Of a stretch of 64,000 bases of DNA, positions 46,966 through 54,336 are shown piece by piece. The notes under the pieces were generated by a model, which was not told where the DNA came from, searched no databases, and was given only the letters and a program-made list of their open reading frames with translations. The DNA comes from Paracoccus sp. TOH (GTDB lineage Bacteria; Pseudomonadota; Alphaproteobacteria; Rhodobacterales; Rhodobacteraceae). Made by a program: the position numbers and the translations under genes. Each line of letters opens with the position of its first letter. Position 1 is the first letter of the stretch. The stretch spans positions 1,386,501 through 1,450,500 of the forward strand of contig NZ_CP098360.1 in NCBI RefSeq assembly GCF_030388245.1, written 5' to 3'.

Positions 46966-47733
46966 CTAGAAAAGCGCCTCGATTCGCCGGGCTTCCTCGG
47001 CCAGCCCATGGGGCGGGTTCAGCACCGCCATGCCCGAGCCGATCATGCCGTGGCCGGGCCGGGCCGGCGGAAACCGCACCTCCGAGATCAGCGCCTGGGG
47101 ATGGTCCCGGCGCAGCGCCTCGACCATGGGTGCATGGCGGCTGTCGGTCAGGATCGGATACCACAGCGCGATGACGCCCACGTTCCACTTGCGCGCCAGC
47201 TTGGCGATGTGACGCGGGATGGCGTCGTAATCGGTCTTGACCTCATAGCTCGGGTCGATCAGCAGCAGGCCCCGGCGCGGCAGCGGCGGGCAGAGCGCCT
47301 GCGCCATCTGAAACCCGTCCTGCCGGTGCAGATGCGCGAAACCGGCGACCTGCGCCAGCGCCGCGTGCTCGGCCGGGTGCAGTTCGGCCAGATGCGCCGC
47401 GTCGCCCGGCCGCAGGAAATGCCGCGCGATCAGCGGCGAGCCGGGATAGGCGGTCGCGCCGTGGCGGATGCGCACCGCGTCCAGCGCCAGCCGCAGCGGG
47501 TGGTCCCGCGGCAGCCAGCTTTCGGACAGCGCCCGGGTGATGCCGGCCGCCGCCTCGCCGGTCTTTGCCGCCACGGGCGCCGCCAGGTCGTAAAGCCCGC
47601 GCCCGGCATGGGTTTCCAGATAGGACAGCGGTTTCGGTTTGGCGGTCAGATAGGCCAGCATCCAAGCCAGCAGCGCGTGCTTGTGCAGGTCGGCCAGATT
47701 CCCGGCGTGATAGGCGTGCTGATAGGACAACAT
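46966..47733 (-). CDS. rlmJ: 23S rRNA (adenine2030-N6)-methyltransferase
   Basis: This 255-residue enzyme methylates A2030 of 23S rRNA. It starts LSYQHAYHAGNLADLHKHALL, with the SAM-binding ETHAGRGLYDL, and the catalytic LLLIDPSYEVKTDY (a DPSY version of the usual DPPY). It was probably tail-to-tail with the amidase gene before phage entry. It lies just downstream of the small-RNA array. Confidence 0.93.
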   Translation of the reverse strand: MLSYQHAYHAGNLADLHKHALLAWMLAYLTAKPKPLSYLETHAGRGLYDLAAPVAAKTGEAAAGITRALSESWLPRDHPLRLALDAVRIRHGATAYPGSPLIARHFLRPGDAAHLAELHPAEHAALAQVAGFAHLHRQDGFQMAQALCPPLPRRGLLLIDPSYEVKTDYDAIPRHIAKLARKWNVGVIALWYPILTDSRHAPMVEALRRDHPQALISEVRFPPARPGHGMIGSGMAVLNPPHGLAEEARRIEALF

Positions 47734-47768
47734 GTCCCGCGATTAACCCGATGGCCCGGAAATGAAAA

Positions 47769-47835
47769 GCGGCGGCGCCCAGGGAGGAGGAGGGGGCACC
47801 GCCGCGCAACGCTGGCCCAGGGAGGAGGAGGGGCC
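47769..47835 (-). ncRNA. Cuckoo/CcsR-like RNA, unit 7 with terminal hairpin
   Basis: Two hairpins (5-bp stem 47814-47835; 12-bp stem 47769-47805 with one minus-strand G-U pair) each show CCTCCTCCC in the loop. The last is followed on the minus strand by GCTTTTCATTT, so it also terminates the whole array. Confidence 0.8.
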
Positions 47836-47846
47836 GCGTATGGGGT

Positions 47847-47915
47847 GCGGCAATGGCAGGGAGGAGGGAGCCATTACCGCGTGCTGACGATCCCAGGGAG
47901 GAGGAGAGGACCGTC
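47847..47915 (-). ncRNA. Cuckoo/CcsR-like RNA, unit 6
   Basis: Hairpins at 47886-47915 (8-bp stem) and 47847-47880 (11-bp stem), each with CCTCCTCCC in the loop. Each stem has one pair that is G-U only on the minus strand, showing the transcribed strand. It duplicates unit 3. Confidence 0.85.
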
Positions 47916-47947
47916 GCATCTTGTTCCGCCTTGCGGCGGTATTTCTT

Positions 47948-48018
47948 GGCGGCACCCTCAGGGAGGAGGAGGGAGGGTGCCGCCGGAACCGGGAAGCCCA
48001 GGGAGGAGGAGGGGCTTC
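47948..48018 (-). ncRNA. Cuckoo/CcsR-like RNA, unit 5
   Basis: Hairpins at 47993-48018 (7-bp stem) and 47948-47984 (perfect 12-bp stem), loops with CCTCCTCCC. It duplicates unit 2 with a loop three bases longer. Confidence 0.85.
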
Positions 48019-48031
48019 ACCGTATCGGTTT

Positions 48032-48103
48032 GGCGGCGCCTCCGGGAGGAGGAGGGAGGCGGCCGCCGGAACCGCGAGACCCAGGGAGGAGGAGGGGTCT
48101 CGC
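48032..48103 (-). ncRNA. Cuckoo/CcsR-like RNA, unit 4
   Basis: Hairpins at 48074-48103 (perfect 9-bp stem) and 48032-48067 (12-bp stem with a one-base bulge), loops with CCTCCTCCC. It is unique in the array and lies between the two duplicated blocks. Confidence 0.85.
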
Positions 48104-48113
48104 CGTATGGGGT

Positions 48114-48182
48114 GCGGCAATGGCAGGGAGGAGGGAGCCATTACCGCGTGCTGACGATCCCAGGGAGGAGGAGAGGACCGTC
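48114..48182 (-). ncRNA. Cuckoo/CcsR-like RNA, unit 3
   Basis: Hairpins at 48153-48182 (8-bp stem) and 48114-48147 (11-bp stem), loops with CCTCCTCCC and a minus-strand G-U pair in each stem. Confidence 0.85.
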
Positions 48183-48214
48183 GCATCTTGTTCCGCCTTG
48201 CGGCGGTATTTCTT

Positions 48215-48282
48215 GGCGGCACCCTCAGGGAGGAGGGAGGGTGCCGCCGGAACCGGGAAGCCCAGGGAGGAGGAGGGGCTTC
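48215..48282 (-). ncRNA. Cuckoo/CcsR-like RNA, unit 2
   Basis: Hairpins at 48257-48282 (7-bp stem) and 48215-48248 (perfect 12-bp stem). The second loop is ten bases, the shortest in the array, through a 3-bp deletion. Confidence 0.85.
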
Positions 48283-48295
48283 ACCGTATCAGAGC

Positions 48296-48368
48296 GGCGG
48301 CATCCTCAGGGAGGAGGAGGGAGGATGCCGCCTGAACCCGGACCCAAGGGAGGAGGAGTGGGTCGGGT
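48296..48368 (-). ncRNA. Cuckoo/CcsR-like RNA, unit 1
   Basis: Hairpins at 48336-48368 (10 bp with a bulge) and 48296-48332 (perfect 12-bp stem), loops with CCTCCTCCC. It begins ten bases after the DUF1127 stop, so message and RNAs are probably cut from one transcript. Confidence 0.85.
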
Positions 48369-48378
48369 GTTCTATGCC

Positions 48379-48609
48379 TTACTTGGCCCCCCAGGCGGCC
48401 TCATAGGCCACGCTGCGGATGCTGCCGCGGTTCAGGCCCAGATCGGCCAGGTCGCGGTTCGAGAGTTCACCCAGTTCGCGCAGGGTCTGGCGATAGACCG
48501 CGCGGCGGGCCATATTCTCACGGATATTGGCCACGAACTTCGCGATCCCGCCATTGCCGGCGACGTCGTTGCGGTGCATACCGCCATGGATCAGGTCGAG
48601 GACAGCCAT
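48379..48609 (-). CDS. DUF1127 protein, CcaF1-like, leader of the small-RNA array
   Basis: This 76-residue protein has the DUF1127 core YRQTLRELGELSNRDLADLGLNRGSIRSVAYEAAWG after a helical RENMARRAV segment. In Rhodobacter sphaeroides the DUF1127 protein CcaF1 precedes four CcsR RNAs and is an RNA-binding protein. Here the same order is seen, with seven RNAs. A sigma-32-type promoter precedes it. The ATG at 48609 has GAAGAG upstream; an in-frame extension is not supported. Confidence 0.88.
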   Translation of the reverse strand: MAVLDLIHGGMHRNDVAGNGGIAKFVANIRENMARRAVYRQTLRELGELSNRDLADLGLNRGSIRSVAYEAAWGAK

Positions 48610-48682
48610 TTCATACACTCTTCTTCGTCTTGCGGATGGCGCGGCGGGCGTTTCGTCTTCAGCCTGCCGTGCTGTTAGGGCG

Positions 48683-48712
48683 AACATGGGGCTTTTTCTG
48701 CGATTGCACAAC
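48683..48712 (-). promoter_or_regulatory. RpoH (sigma-32)-type promoter for DUF1127 and small-RNA array
   Basis: On the minus strand GTTGTGCAA (48704-48712) and CCCCATGTT (48683-48691) match sigma-32 -35 and -10 elements with normal spacing; the -10 fits CCCCATnT fully. Transcription would begin near 48675, about 65 bases before the ATG. The rest of the gap to mrp (48713-48950) holds a GTTCC-A-GGAAC palindrome (48753-48763) but no gene I can support. Confidence 0.7.
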
Positions 48713-48950
48713 GGCCGAAGGCGACATGCTGCTATGCAGAAACGGCATGGCTGTTCCAGGAACCCTGTTACAAATGCTTAATATTTCGCGAAATTTTCTG
48801 TCCCGATTCATGGCGGTCACGGTCATTTCCTATCTGATCGGTCGTATTTTACGCGGGGTCACAGCAACTTAGGCGCGCTGGACCTTTGCGCTTGCTTGCC
48901 GTTCCCGGCGCAAATTGCCATGCTGCCGCCGCTGCAAATCGGGGGAAGTC

Positions 48951-50057
48951 ATGGCGATTTCACGGGAACGTGTGCTTGAGGAGCTGGCACGGATCGCGGT
49001 GCCGGGGGGTGGAACCCTGGTTTCGCGCGACCTGGTGCGGGCGCTGAACGTGGAATCGGGGGTGATCCGATTCGTCATCGAGGCCGAGGATGCCGGCGCC
49101 GCCCGCGCGCTCGGCCCGGTCGAGGCCGAGGCGCAGCGCCTGCTGTCCGCGCTGCCCGGGGTCGAGAAGGTGCAGATCGTCACCACCGCCCCGGCCGCGC
49201 CGCGTGGCGCCGCCCCGCCGCAGGTCGCGGCACGTTCGGGCGGCGAGGCGCCGCCCAGCCTGAAGATCGGCCGCCACCCGACACCCCAGGCCGGACCGGC
49301 CCCGGTCAGCGGCGTGGCGCGGATCCTCGCCATCGGCTCGGGCAAGGGCGGGGTGGGAAAATCCACCCTGACCTCGAATCTGGCGGTGGCGCTGGCGCGC
49401 AAGGGTCGCCGGGTCGGGCTGCTGGATGCCGATATATACGGTCCCTCGCAGCCGCGGATGCTGGGCCTGACCGGGCAGCGCCCGACCAGCGACGGCCAGA
49501 TGATCGAGCCGCTGCACGCCCATGGCGTCACCGTCATGTCGCTGGGCCTGATGATGAAGGAAGGCGAGGCGGTGGTCTGGCGCGGCCCGATGCTGATGGG
49601 CGCGCTGCAGCAGATGCTCAACCAGGTGAAATGGGGCGAGCTGGATGTGCTGCTGGTCGACCTGCCGCCCGGCACCGGCGATGTGCAGCTGTCGCTGTGT
49701 CAGAAGGCGCAGGTCAGCGGGGCGCTGATCGTCTCGACCCCGCAGGACGTGGCGCTGATCGACGCGCGCCGCGCCATCGACATGTTCGACAAGCTCAAGA
49801 CTCCGGTGCTGGGCCTGGTCGAAAACATGTCCACCTATATCTGTCCCAATTGCGGCCATGAGGCGCATCTGTTCGGCCATGGCGGCGTCGCGGCCGAGGC
49901 GCAAAAGCTGGGCCTGCCCTTCCTGGGCGAGATCCCGCTGAATCTGGAGGTGCGGCTGGCCGGGGACGAGGGCACCCCGGTCGCGGCCGGCGACGGTCCG
50001 GTGGCCCAGGCCTTCGCCCGGCTGGCCGATCGGCTGATCGCCGGCGGCATGGCCTGA
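48951..50057 (+). CDS. mrp: Mrp/ApbC-type iron-sulfur cluster carrier P-loop ATPase
   Basis: This 368-residue protein has an N-terminal DUF59-like domain, then an ATPase with the deviant Walker A GSGKGGVGKSTLTSNLA, LLDADIYGPSQPRMLG, and a CPNC pair (YICPNCGHEAHLFG) for a bridging [4Fe-4S] cluster. Mrp proteins assemble or carry clusters in the cytosol. GGGGGAAG precedes the ATG at 48951. Confidence 0.95.
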   Translation: MAISRERVLEELARIAVPGGGTLVSRDLVRALNVESGVIRFVIEAEDAGAARALGPVEAEAQRLLSALPGVEKVQIVTTAPAAPRGAAPPQVAARSGGEAPPSLKIGRHPTPQAGPAPVSGVARILAIGSGKGGVGKSTLTSNLAVALARKGRRVGLLDADIYGPSQPRMLGLTGQRPTSDGQMIEPLHAHGVTVMSLGLMMKEGEAVVWRGPMLMGALQQMLNQVKWGELDVLLVDLPPGTGDVQLSLCQKAQVSGALIVSTPQDVALIDARRAIDMFDKLKTPVLGLVENMSTYICPNCGHEAHLFGHGGVAAEAQKLGLPFLGEIPLNLEVRLAGDEGTPVAAGDGPVAQAFARLADRLIAGGMA

Positions 50058-50675
50058 CGCCGCTTTCGGGAAAGCATGGGAATGGCGGCTGGGATTTCAC
50101 GGGAATGCCGGCCGATCCCGAATCACCGCCGCGTGATTGCCCGTGAGCATGGGCGGATTTGCCTAGGGACAGCGGCTTCGACCGGGGCCGAACGGCGACC
50201 TTCGGGGCCGCCGCTGTCGATTTCGGGAATGCGTGGGATTTATTTGCCACAGCTGGGCTGACACCATATCTAGTGGTGGCGCCGCGTCAAACTCCGATAC
50301 CTCGCATTGCTGTGAACTTGTTCGCTGGCTGTTCGCCGGCGGAGCTTTGCCTGCCTGGGGTTTGGCCCCGAATAAATCCATTGCGTCCCATAAATTCCCA
50401 TGGCATCCCTTTCCTCACGGAACGGGCAGAAGGGGCAGCAAGACCCCATAAGGCGACAAGCAGCTTTCATACAGGCAACCCGCTTCCGAAACGACCTCTG
50501 CGGCGCGCGAGCAGCACCTCCCCCAGGTGGCGCGAAACGCAGGGCGCGATCCCCGAAACTACGGGGCCCAGAGATGGGAACGAGGGCGGCGGATCGGGCA
50601 GTGGCAGCAGCCCGGTCCGCCTTTCCTTTTCGGCAATGACCGAAAGGGTCGGGACAGTGAAAGGAGGGCGCGCCC
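50058..50675. promoter_or_regulatory. 618-bp control region before the dcw cluster, with MraZ-like direct repeats
   Basis: No gene is supported here. Pairs of (C/T)GGGA separated by five bases lie at 50067-50081, 50090-50104 and 50224-50238, and a triple (A/T)GGGA array on the minus strand at 50386-50410. The ten-base period matches the TGGGN-N5 repeats bound by MraZ in E. coli. A quasi-palindrome ACACCATATCTAGTGG at 50261-50276 looks somewhat like an NrdR box. I found no RNase P RNA signature. Confidence 0.5.
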
Positions 50676-51182
50676 TTGGCACGCCGTTTCAGAGGATCGG
50701 AAGAGGTCAAGGTGGACGCGAAGGGCCGCGTTTCCATCCCGGCCAAGTTCCGCCGGGTCTTTGAAGCCTCCGATCCCGACTGGCAGGCCGGCAAGCGCGC
50801 GCAACTGGTGATCGTCTACGGCACCCGCGACTGGAACTGGCTGCAGCTTTTCACCATCGACGCCATGGAAGAGATCGAGGACGGCATCGCCCGCATGCCG
50901 CGCGGCTCGGCCGCCCGCAACCTTCTGGAAAACATCTATCAGGGCCATGCCGACGAGGCCGAGATCGACGGCGACGGCCGTCTGGTCCTGGCCCAGAAGC
51001 TGCGCGAGAAGATCGGCCTGACCGACAGCGCCTTCTTCATCTCGGCCGGCGACAGCCTGAAGGTCTGGACCCCCGAAGCCTATGCCGAGGAAGAACGTGC
51101 GCTGGAGGCCCGCGTGCCCGAGCTGGAGCCGGGCGCCGATCCGCTGTCGTTGCTGGCCCCGGTCTCGAAGGACGAGGGATAG
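50676..51182 (+). CDS. mraZ: Transcriptional regulator MraZ
   Basis: This 168-residue protein has two AbrB-like halves, DAKGRVSIPAKFR and DGDGRLVLAQKLREKIGL, which assemble as a ring that binds DNA upstream of the dcw cluster. It starts at TTG 50676, with AGGAGG at good spacing, typical for a moderated start. It leads the division/wall operon, and its stop is followed at once by rsmH. Confidence 0.95.
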   Translation: MARRFRGSEEVKVDAKGRVSIPAKFRRVFEASDPDWQAGKRAQLVIVYGTRDWNWLQLFTIDAMEEIEDGIARMPRGSAARNLLENIYQGHADEAEIDGDGRLVLAQKLREKIGLTDSAFFISAGDSLKVWTPEAYAEEERALEARVPELEPGADPLSLLAPVSKDEG

Positions 51183-52151
51183 ATGGCCGAGGATCCGCAT
51201 ATTCCCGTCCTGCTTGGCCCGCTGTTGCGGGCCGTTGCGCCTGTGAAGGGCACCTGGGTCGACGGCACCTTCGGCGCCGGCGGCTATGCGCGCGGCCTGC
51301 TGGAACAGGGCGCCGAGTGCGTGATCGGCATCGACCGCGACCCGGCCGTGTTCCGCATGGCCGCGGCCTGGGCCGGCGCATACGGCGACCGGCTGCGGCT
51401 GGTCGAGGGCACCTTCTCGGAACTCGACACGCTGGCCGGGGGGCCGGTCGACGGCGTGGTGCTGGACCTGGGCGTCAGCTCGATGCAGCTCGACCAGCCC
51501 GAGCGCGGCTTCTCGTTCCTGCGCGACGGCCCCCTGGACATGCGCATGGGCGGCGAGGGGCCGACGGCGGCCGACCTGCTGAACACCGCGCCCGAATCCG
51601 TCATCGCCGACGTGCTTTACCTTTACGGCGAGGAGCGTGCCTCGCGCCGCATCGCCAAGGCCATCGTGGCGGCGCGGCCGCTGTCGCGCACCGGCCAGCT
51701 TTCGGATGTCGTCGCCGGCTGCCTGCCGCGCGCGAAGCCGGGGCAGAGCCATCCCTCGACCCGCAGCTTTCAGGCGATCCGCATCTGGGTGAACGACGAG
51801 TTCGGCCAGCTCGTCGCCGGGCTGGCGGCGGCCGAGCGGGCGCTGCGGCCGGGCGGCAAGCTCGCGGTGGTGAGCTTCCATTCGCTCGAGGACCGCATCG
51901 TCAAGCGCTTCATGCAGGCGCGCTCGAACAGCGCCGGCGGCGGCAGCCGCTACGCGCCCGAGGCCGCGCGCGAGGAGCCTGCCTTCACGCTGCCCTTCCG
52001 CCGCGCCATCGGCCCGGACGATTCGGAACTGGCGACGAATCCGCGGGCGCGCTCGGCGCTCTTGCGCGTCGGCATCCGCACCGGGGCGCCGGCCGGCCGG
52101 GTCGACCCGGCGATGCTGGGCCTGCCGCAGCTGTCCGGAAGGGGGGCGTGA
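51183..52151 (+). CDS. rsmH: 16S rRNA (cytosine1402-N4)-methyltransferase
   Basis: This 322-residue SAM enzyme methylates C1402. [18 protein letters not shown] binds [22 protein letters not shown] is the family signature, and NDEFGQL and [13 protein letters not shown] follow. Its stop overlaps ftsL by one base. Confidence 0.97.
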   Translation: MAEDPHIPVLLGPLLRAVAPVKGTWVDGTFGAGGYARGLLEQGAECVIGIDRDPAVFRMAAAWAGAYGDRLRLVEGTFSELDTLAGGPVDGVVLDLGVSSMQLDQPERGFSFLRDGPLDMRMGGEGPTAADLLNTAPESVIADVLYLYGEERASRRIAKAIVAARPLSRTGQLSDVVAGCLPRAKPGQSHPSTRSFQAIRIWVNDEFGQLVAGLAAAERALRPGGKLAVVSFHSLEDRIVKRFMQARSNSAGGGSRYAPEAAREEPAFTLPFRRAIGPDDSELATNPRARSALLRVGIRTGAPAGRVDPAMLGLPQLSGRGA

Positions 52152-52531
52152 TGCGATCCGTGCTGTACCTGCTGACCGCGCTGGTGGTGATGGGCCTGGC
52201 CTTCTGGGCCTATCGCGAGAATTACCGCACCCAGTCCGCGATCAGCGAGATGAGCGACATCCAGCGCCAGATCGGCCGGCTGCGCGAGGATCTGGGTGTC
52301 CTGCGCGCCGAATGGGCCTATCTGAACCGGCCCGAGCGGTTGCGCCAGCTGGTGAACCTGAATTTCGACAAGCTGAAGCTGGTGCCTTTCGGCTCGGACC
52401 AGTTCGTCGATGTGGGGCAGGTGGCCTTCCCGGCGCCCAAGGCCCCCGAGCCGCCGCCCGCCGCCGCAGGCATCCCGGCCGAACGCCCCGCCGGCTATCC
52501 GCCGCGCCGACCACAGGAGAGCACGCCATGA
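52151..52531 (+). CDS. ftsL: Cell division protein FtsL
   Basis: This 126-residue bitopic protein has one membrane helix (SVLYLLTALVVMGLAFWAY) followed by a coiled coil (DIQRQIGRLREDLGVLRAEW) and YLNRPERLRQLV, as in FtsL. A Pro-rich tail ends it. It joins FtsB and FtsQ at the septum. ATG overlaps the rsmH stop and the gene's stop overlaps ftsI. Confidence 0.9.
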   Translation: MRSVLYLLTALVVMGLAFWAYRENYRTQSAISEMSDIQRQIGRLREDLGVLRAEWAYLNRPERLRQLVNLNFDKLKLVPFGSDQFVDVGQVAFPAPKAPEPPPAAAGIPAERPAGYPPRRPQESTP

Positions 52532-54336
52532 TCCGCACCCCGCTGCGCCCGCTGGCCCGCATCCTTCGCGCCCGCGAAAAAGGCGAGAATCCCGACGCCA
52601 TCGAGGCCGAGAACCGCGCCCAGAGGCATGCCGAGATCCAGGAACGGGCGCGCGGCAGCGCCCGCACGCGGCTGTTCTTCATGTCCTGCGCCTTCGCCGT
52701 CGCCTTTGGCACCGTCGGCGCCAAGATGGGCGTCCTGGCCTCGAGCCAGCCCAGCGAGCCGCGGGTGCAGACCACCGGGGCGCAGATCATCTCGCAGCGC
52801 GCCGACATCACCGACCGGCAGGGCCGGGTGCTGGCCACCAACCTGCTGACCCATTCGCTTTACGCCCACCCGCAGCAGATGGTCGAGCCGGAACGCGCCG
52901 CGCATGAGCTGAAGAAGATCTTCCCCGATCTGGACCTCGAGCGGATGCTAAAGGACTTCACCGGCAAGCGCACCTTCGTCTGGATCAAGAAGAAGATCAG
53001 CCCCGAGCAGATGCAGGCCGTCCACGACATCGGCGAGCCGGGACTGCTGTTCGGCCCGCGCGAGATGCGGCTTTATCCGAACGGCCGCATCGCCAGCCAT
53101 ATCCTGGGCGGCGCCACCTTCGGCAAGGAGGACGTGGCCAGCGCCGAGGTCGTCGGCGTGGCCGGGGTCGAGAAAGCCTTCGACCACTGGCTGCGCGACC
53201 CGGCCAATGACGGGGCGCCGCTGGTGCTGTCGCTGAACCTGACCGTGCAGGCGGCGATGGAGGAGGTGCTGTCGAACGGCATGAAGGTCATGAACGCCAA
53301 GGGCGCCACCGGCATCCTGATGGAGGTCAGGACCGGCGAGATCGTCGCCATGGCCAGCCTGCCGGATTTCGACCCCAATGACCGGCCGCGGCCGTTGCTC
53401 AAGGGCGATCCCTCGGACAGCCCGCTGTTCAACCGCGCGGTGCAGGGGCAATACGAGCTGGGCTCGACCTTCAAGATCTTTCCGGTGGCGCAGGCGATCG
53501 ACCTGAAGCTGATCAGCCCCACCACCATGATCAACGCCAAGGCGCCGATGAAAATCGGCAAATACCTGATCAACGAATTCCGCGGCCACAATTACGGCAC
53601 GCTTTCGGTGACCGATATCATCGTAAAATCCTCGAACGTCGGCACCGTCCGTGTCGCGCAGCTGCTGGGCGCCGAGCGGCAGAAGGAGTTCCTGGGAAAG
53701 CTGGGCTTCTTCGAGCCGACGCCGATCGAGATGAGCGAGGCGCCGACCGGCAAGCCGCTGGTGCCCAAGCGCTGGCCGGCGGTGACCTCGGCCACCGTGG
53801 CCTTCGGCCATGGCCTGGCCGCCAGCCCGCTGCATCTTGCCACCGCCTATGCGACGGTCGCGAATGGCGGCCGGCGCGTGGTGCCGACGCTGATCCACGA
53901 CCGCAACCAGCAGCGCCCGGGAGAACAGGTGCTGTCGCCCGAGGCGGCGCGCATCGCGGTGCAGATGCTGCGCCAGGTGGTGATCCGCGGCAGCGGCCGC
54001 AGCGCCAATGTCGAGGGCTACGAGGTGGCGGGCAAGACCGGCACCGCCGACAAGCCGCGCCCGACCGGCGGCTATTACGGCAACAAGGTGGTGTCGAACT
54101 TCGCCTCGATCTTCCCGGCCAGCGATCCGCAATATGTGCTGGTGCTGTCCCTGGACGAGCCGTCGACCATGCGCGGGGGCGGCGAAACCCGCACCGCCGG
54201 CGCGACCTCGGCCCCGGTGGCGGCCGAGGTGATCCGCCGCGTCGCACCGCTGCTGGGCCTGCGCCCCGCCACCGAATCCGAACTGCCGATGGTTGAACGG
54301 CCTTTGCCCGATGGGCTAAAGCTCGTCTCGAACTGA
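52528..54336 (+). CDS. ftsI: Septal peptidoglycan transpeptidase FtsI (PBP3)
   Basis: This 602-residue protein has an N-terminal membrane anchor (LFFMSCAFAVAFGTVGA), a dimerisation domain starting ISQRADITDRQGRVLATN, and the transpeptidase with STFK (ELGSTFKIFPVA), SSN (KSSNVG) and KTGT (VAGKTGTADK). It cross-links septal wall. Order ftsL-ftsI-murE is standard. Confidence 0.95.
   Translation: MIRTPLRPLARILRAREKGENPDAIEAENRAQRHAEIQERARGSARTRLFFMSCAFAVAFGTVGAKMGVLASSQPSEPRVQTTGAQIISQRADITDRQGRVLATNLLTHSLYAHPQQMVEPERAAHELKKIFPDLDLERMLKDFTGKRTFVWIKKKISPEQMQAVHDIGEPGLLFGPREMRLYPNGRIASHILGGATFGKEDVASAEVVGVAGVEKAFDHWLRDPANDGAPLVLSLNLTVQAAMEEVLSNGMKVMNAKGATGILMEVRTGEIVAMASLPDFDPNDRPRPLLKGDPSDSPLFNRAVQGQYELGSTFKIFPVAQAIDLKLISPTTMINAKAPMKIGKYLINEFRGHNYGTLSVTDIIVKSSNVGTVRVAQLLGAERQKEFLGKLGFFEPTPIEMSEAPTGKPLVPKRWPAVTSATVAFGHGLAASPLHLATAYATVANGGRRVVPTLIHDRNQQRPGEQVLSPEAARIAVQMLRQVVIRGSGRSANVEGYEVAGKTGTADKPRPTGGYYGNKVVSNFASIFPASDPQYVLVLSLDEPSTMRGGGETRTAGATSAPVAAEVIRRVAPLLGLRPATESELPMVERPLPDGLKLVSN

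Larger units (their letters stand above)
47837..48290. repeat. Two copies of a 187-190-bp segment within the small-RNA array
   Basis: 47837-48026 and 48104-48290 are identical except for a 3-bp deletion in one loop, with unit 4 between them. Each copy carries two complete CcsR-like units, so array growth was recent. Confidence 0.9.

Noticed and set aside
47782..48356. CRISPR array
   Set aside because: The repeats are short loop motifs in hairpins of different stems, with no constant repeat length or unique spacers.
47769..48368. CsrB/RsmZ-like RNA with GGA loops on the plus strand
   Set aside because: The GGGAGGAGG loops look CsrA-like on the plus strand, but wobble pairs, the terminator tract, the promoter and the DUF1127 leader are all on the minus strand.
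46903..48678. A 591-codon plus-strand open frame across rlmJ, the hairpin array and DUF1127
   Set aside because: It is antisense to two real genes and reads the hairpin repeats as Gly/Arg-rich peptide. The strand evidence in the hairpins favours RNA from the minus strand.
50261..50276. NrdR box ACACCATATCTAGTGG
   Set aside because: It only loosely fits the recalled consensus, is single rather than paired, and no ribonucleotide reductase gene is near.
50058..50675. RNase P RNA or another known structural RNA before mraZ
   Set aside because: I looked on both strands for the conserved GAGGAAAGTCC-type core and saw none; no other structured RNA was recognised.
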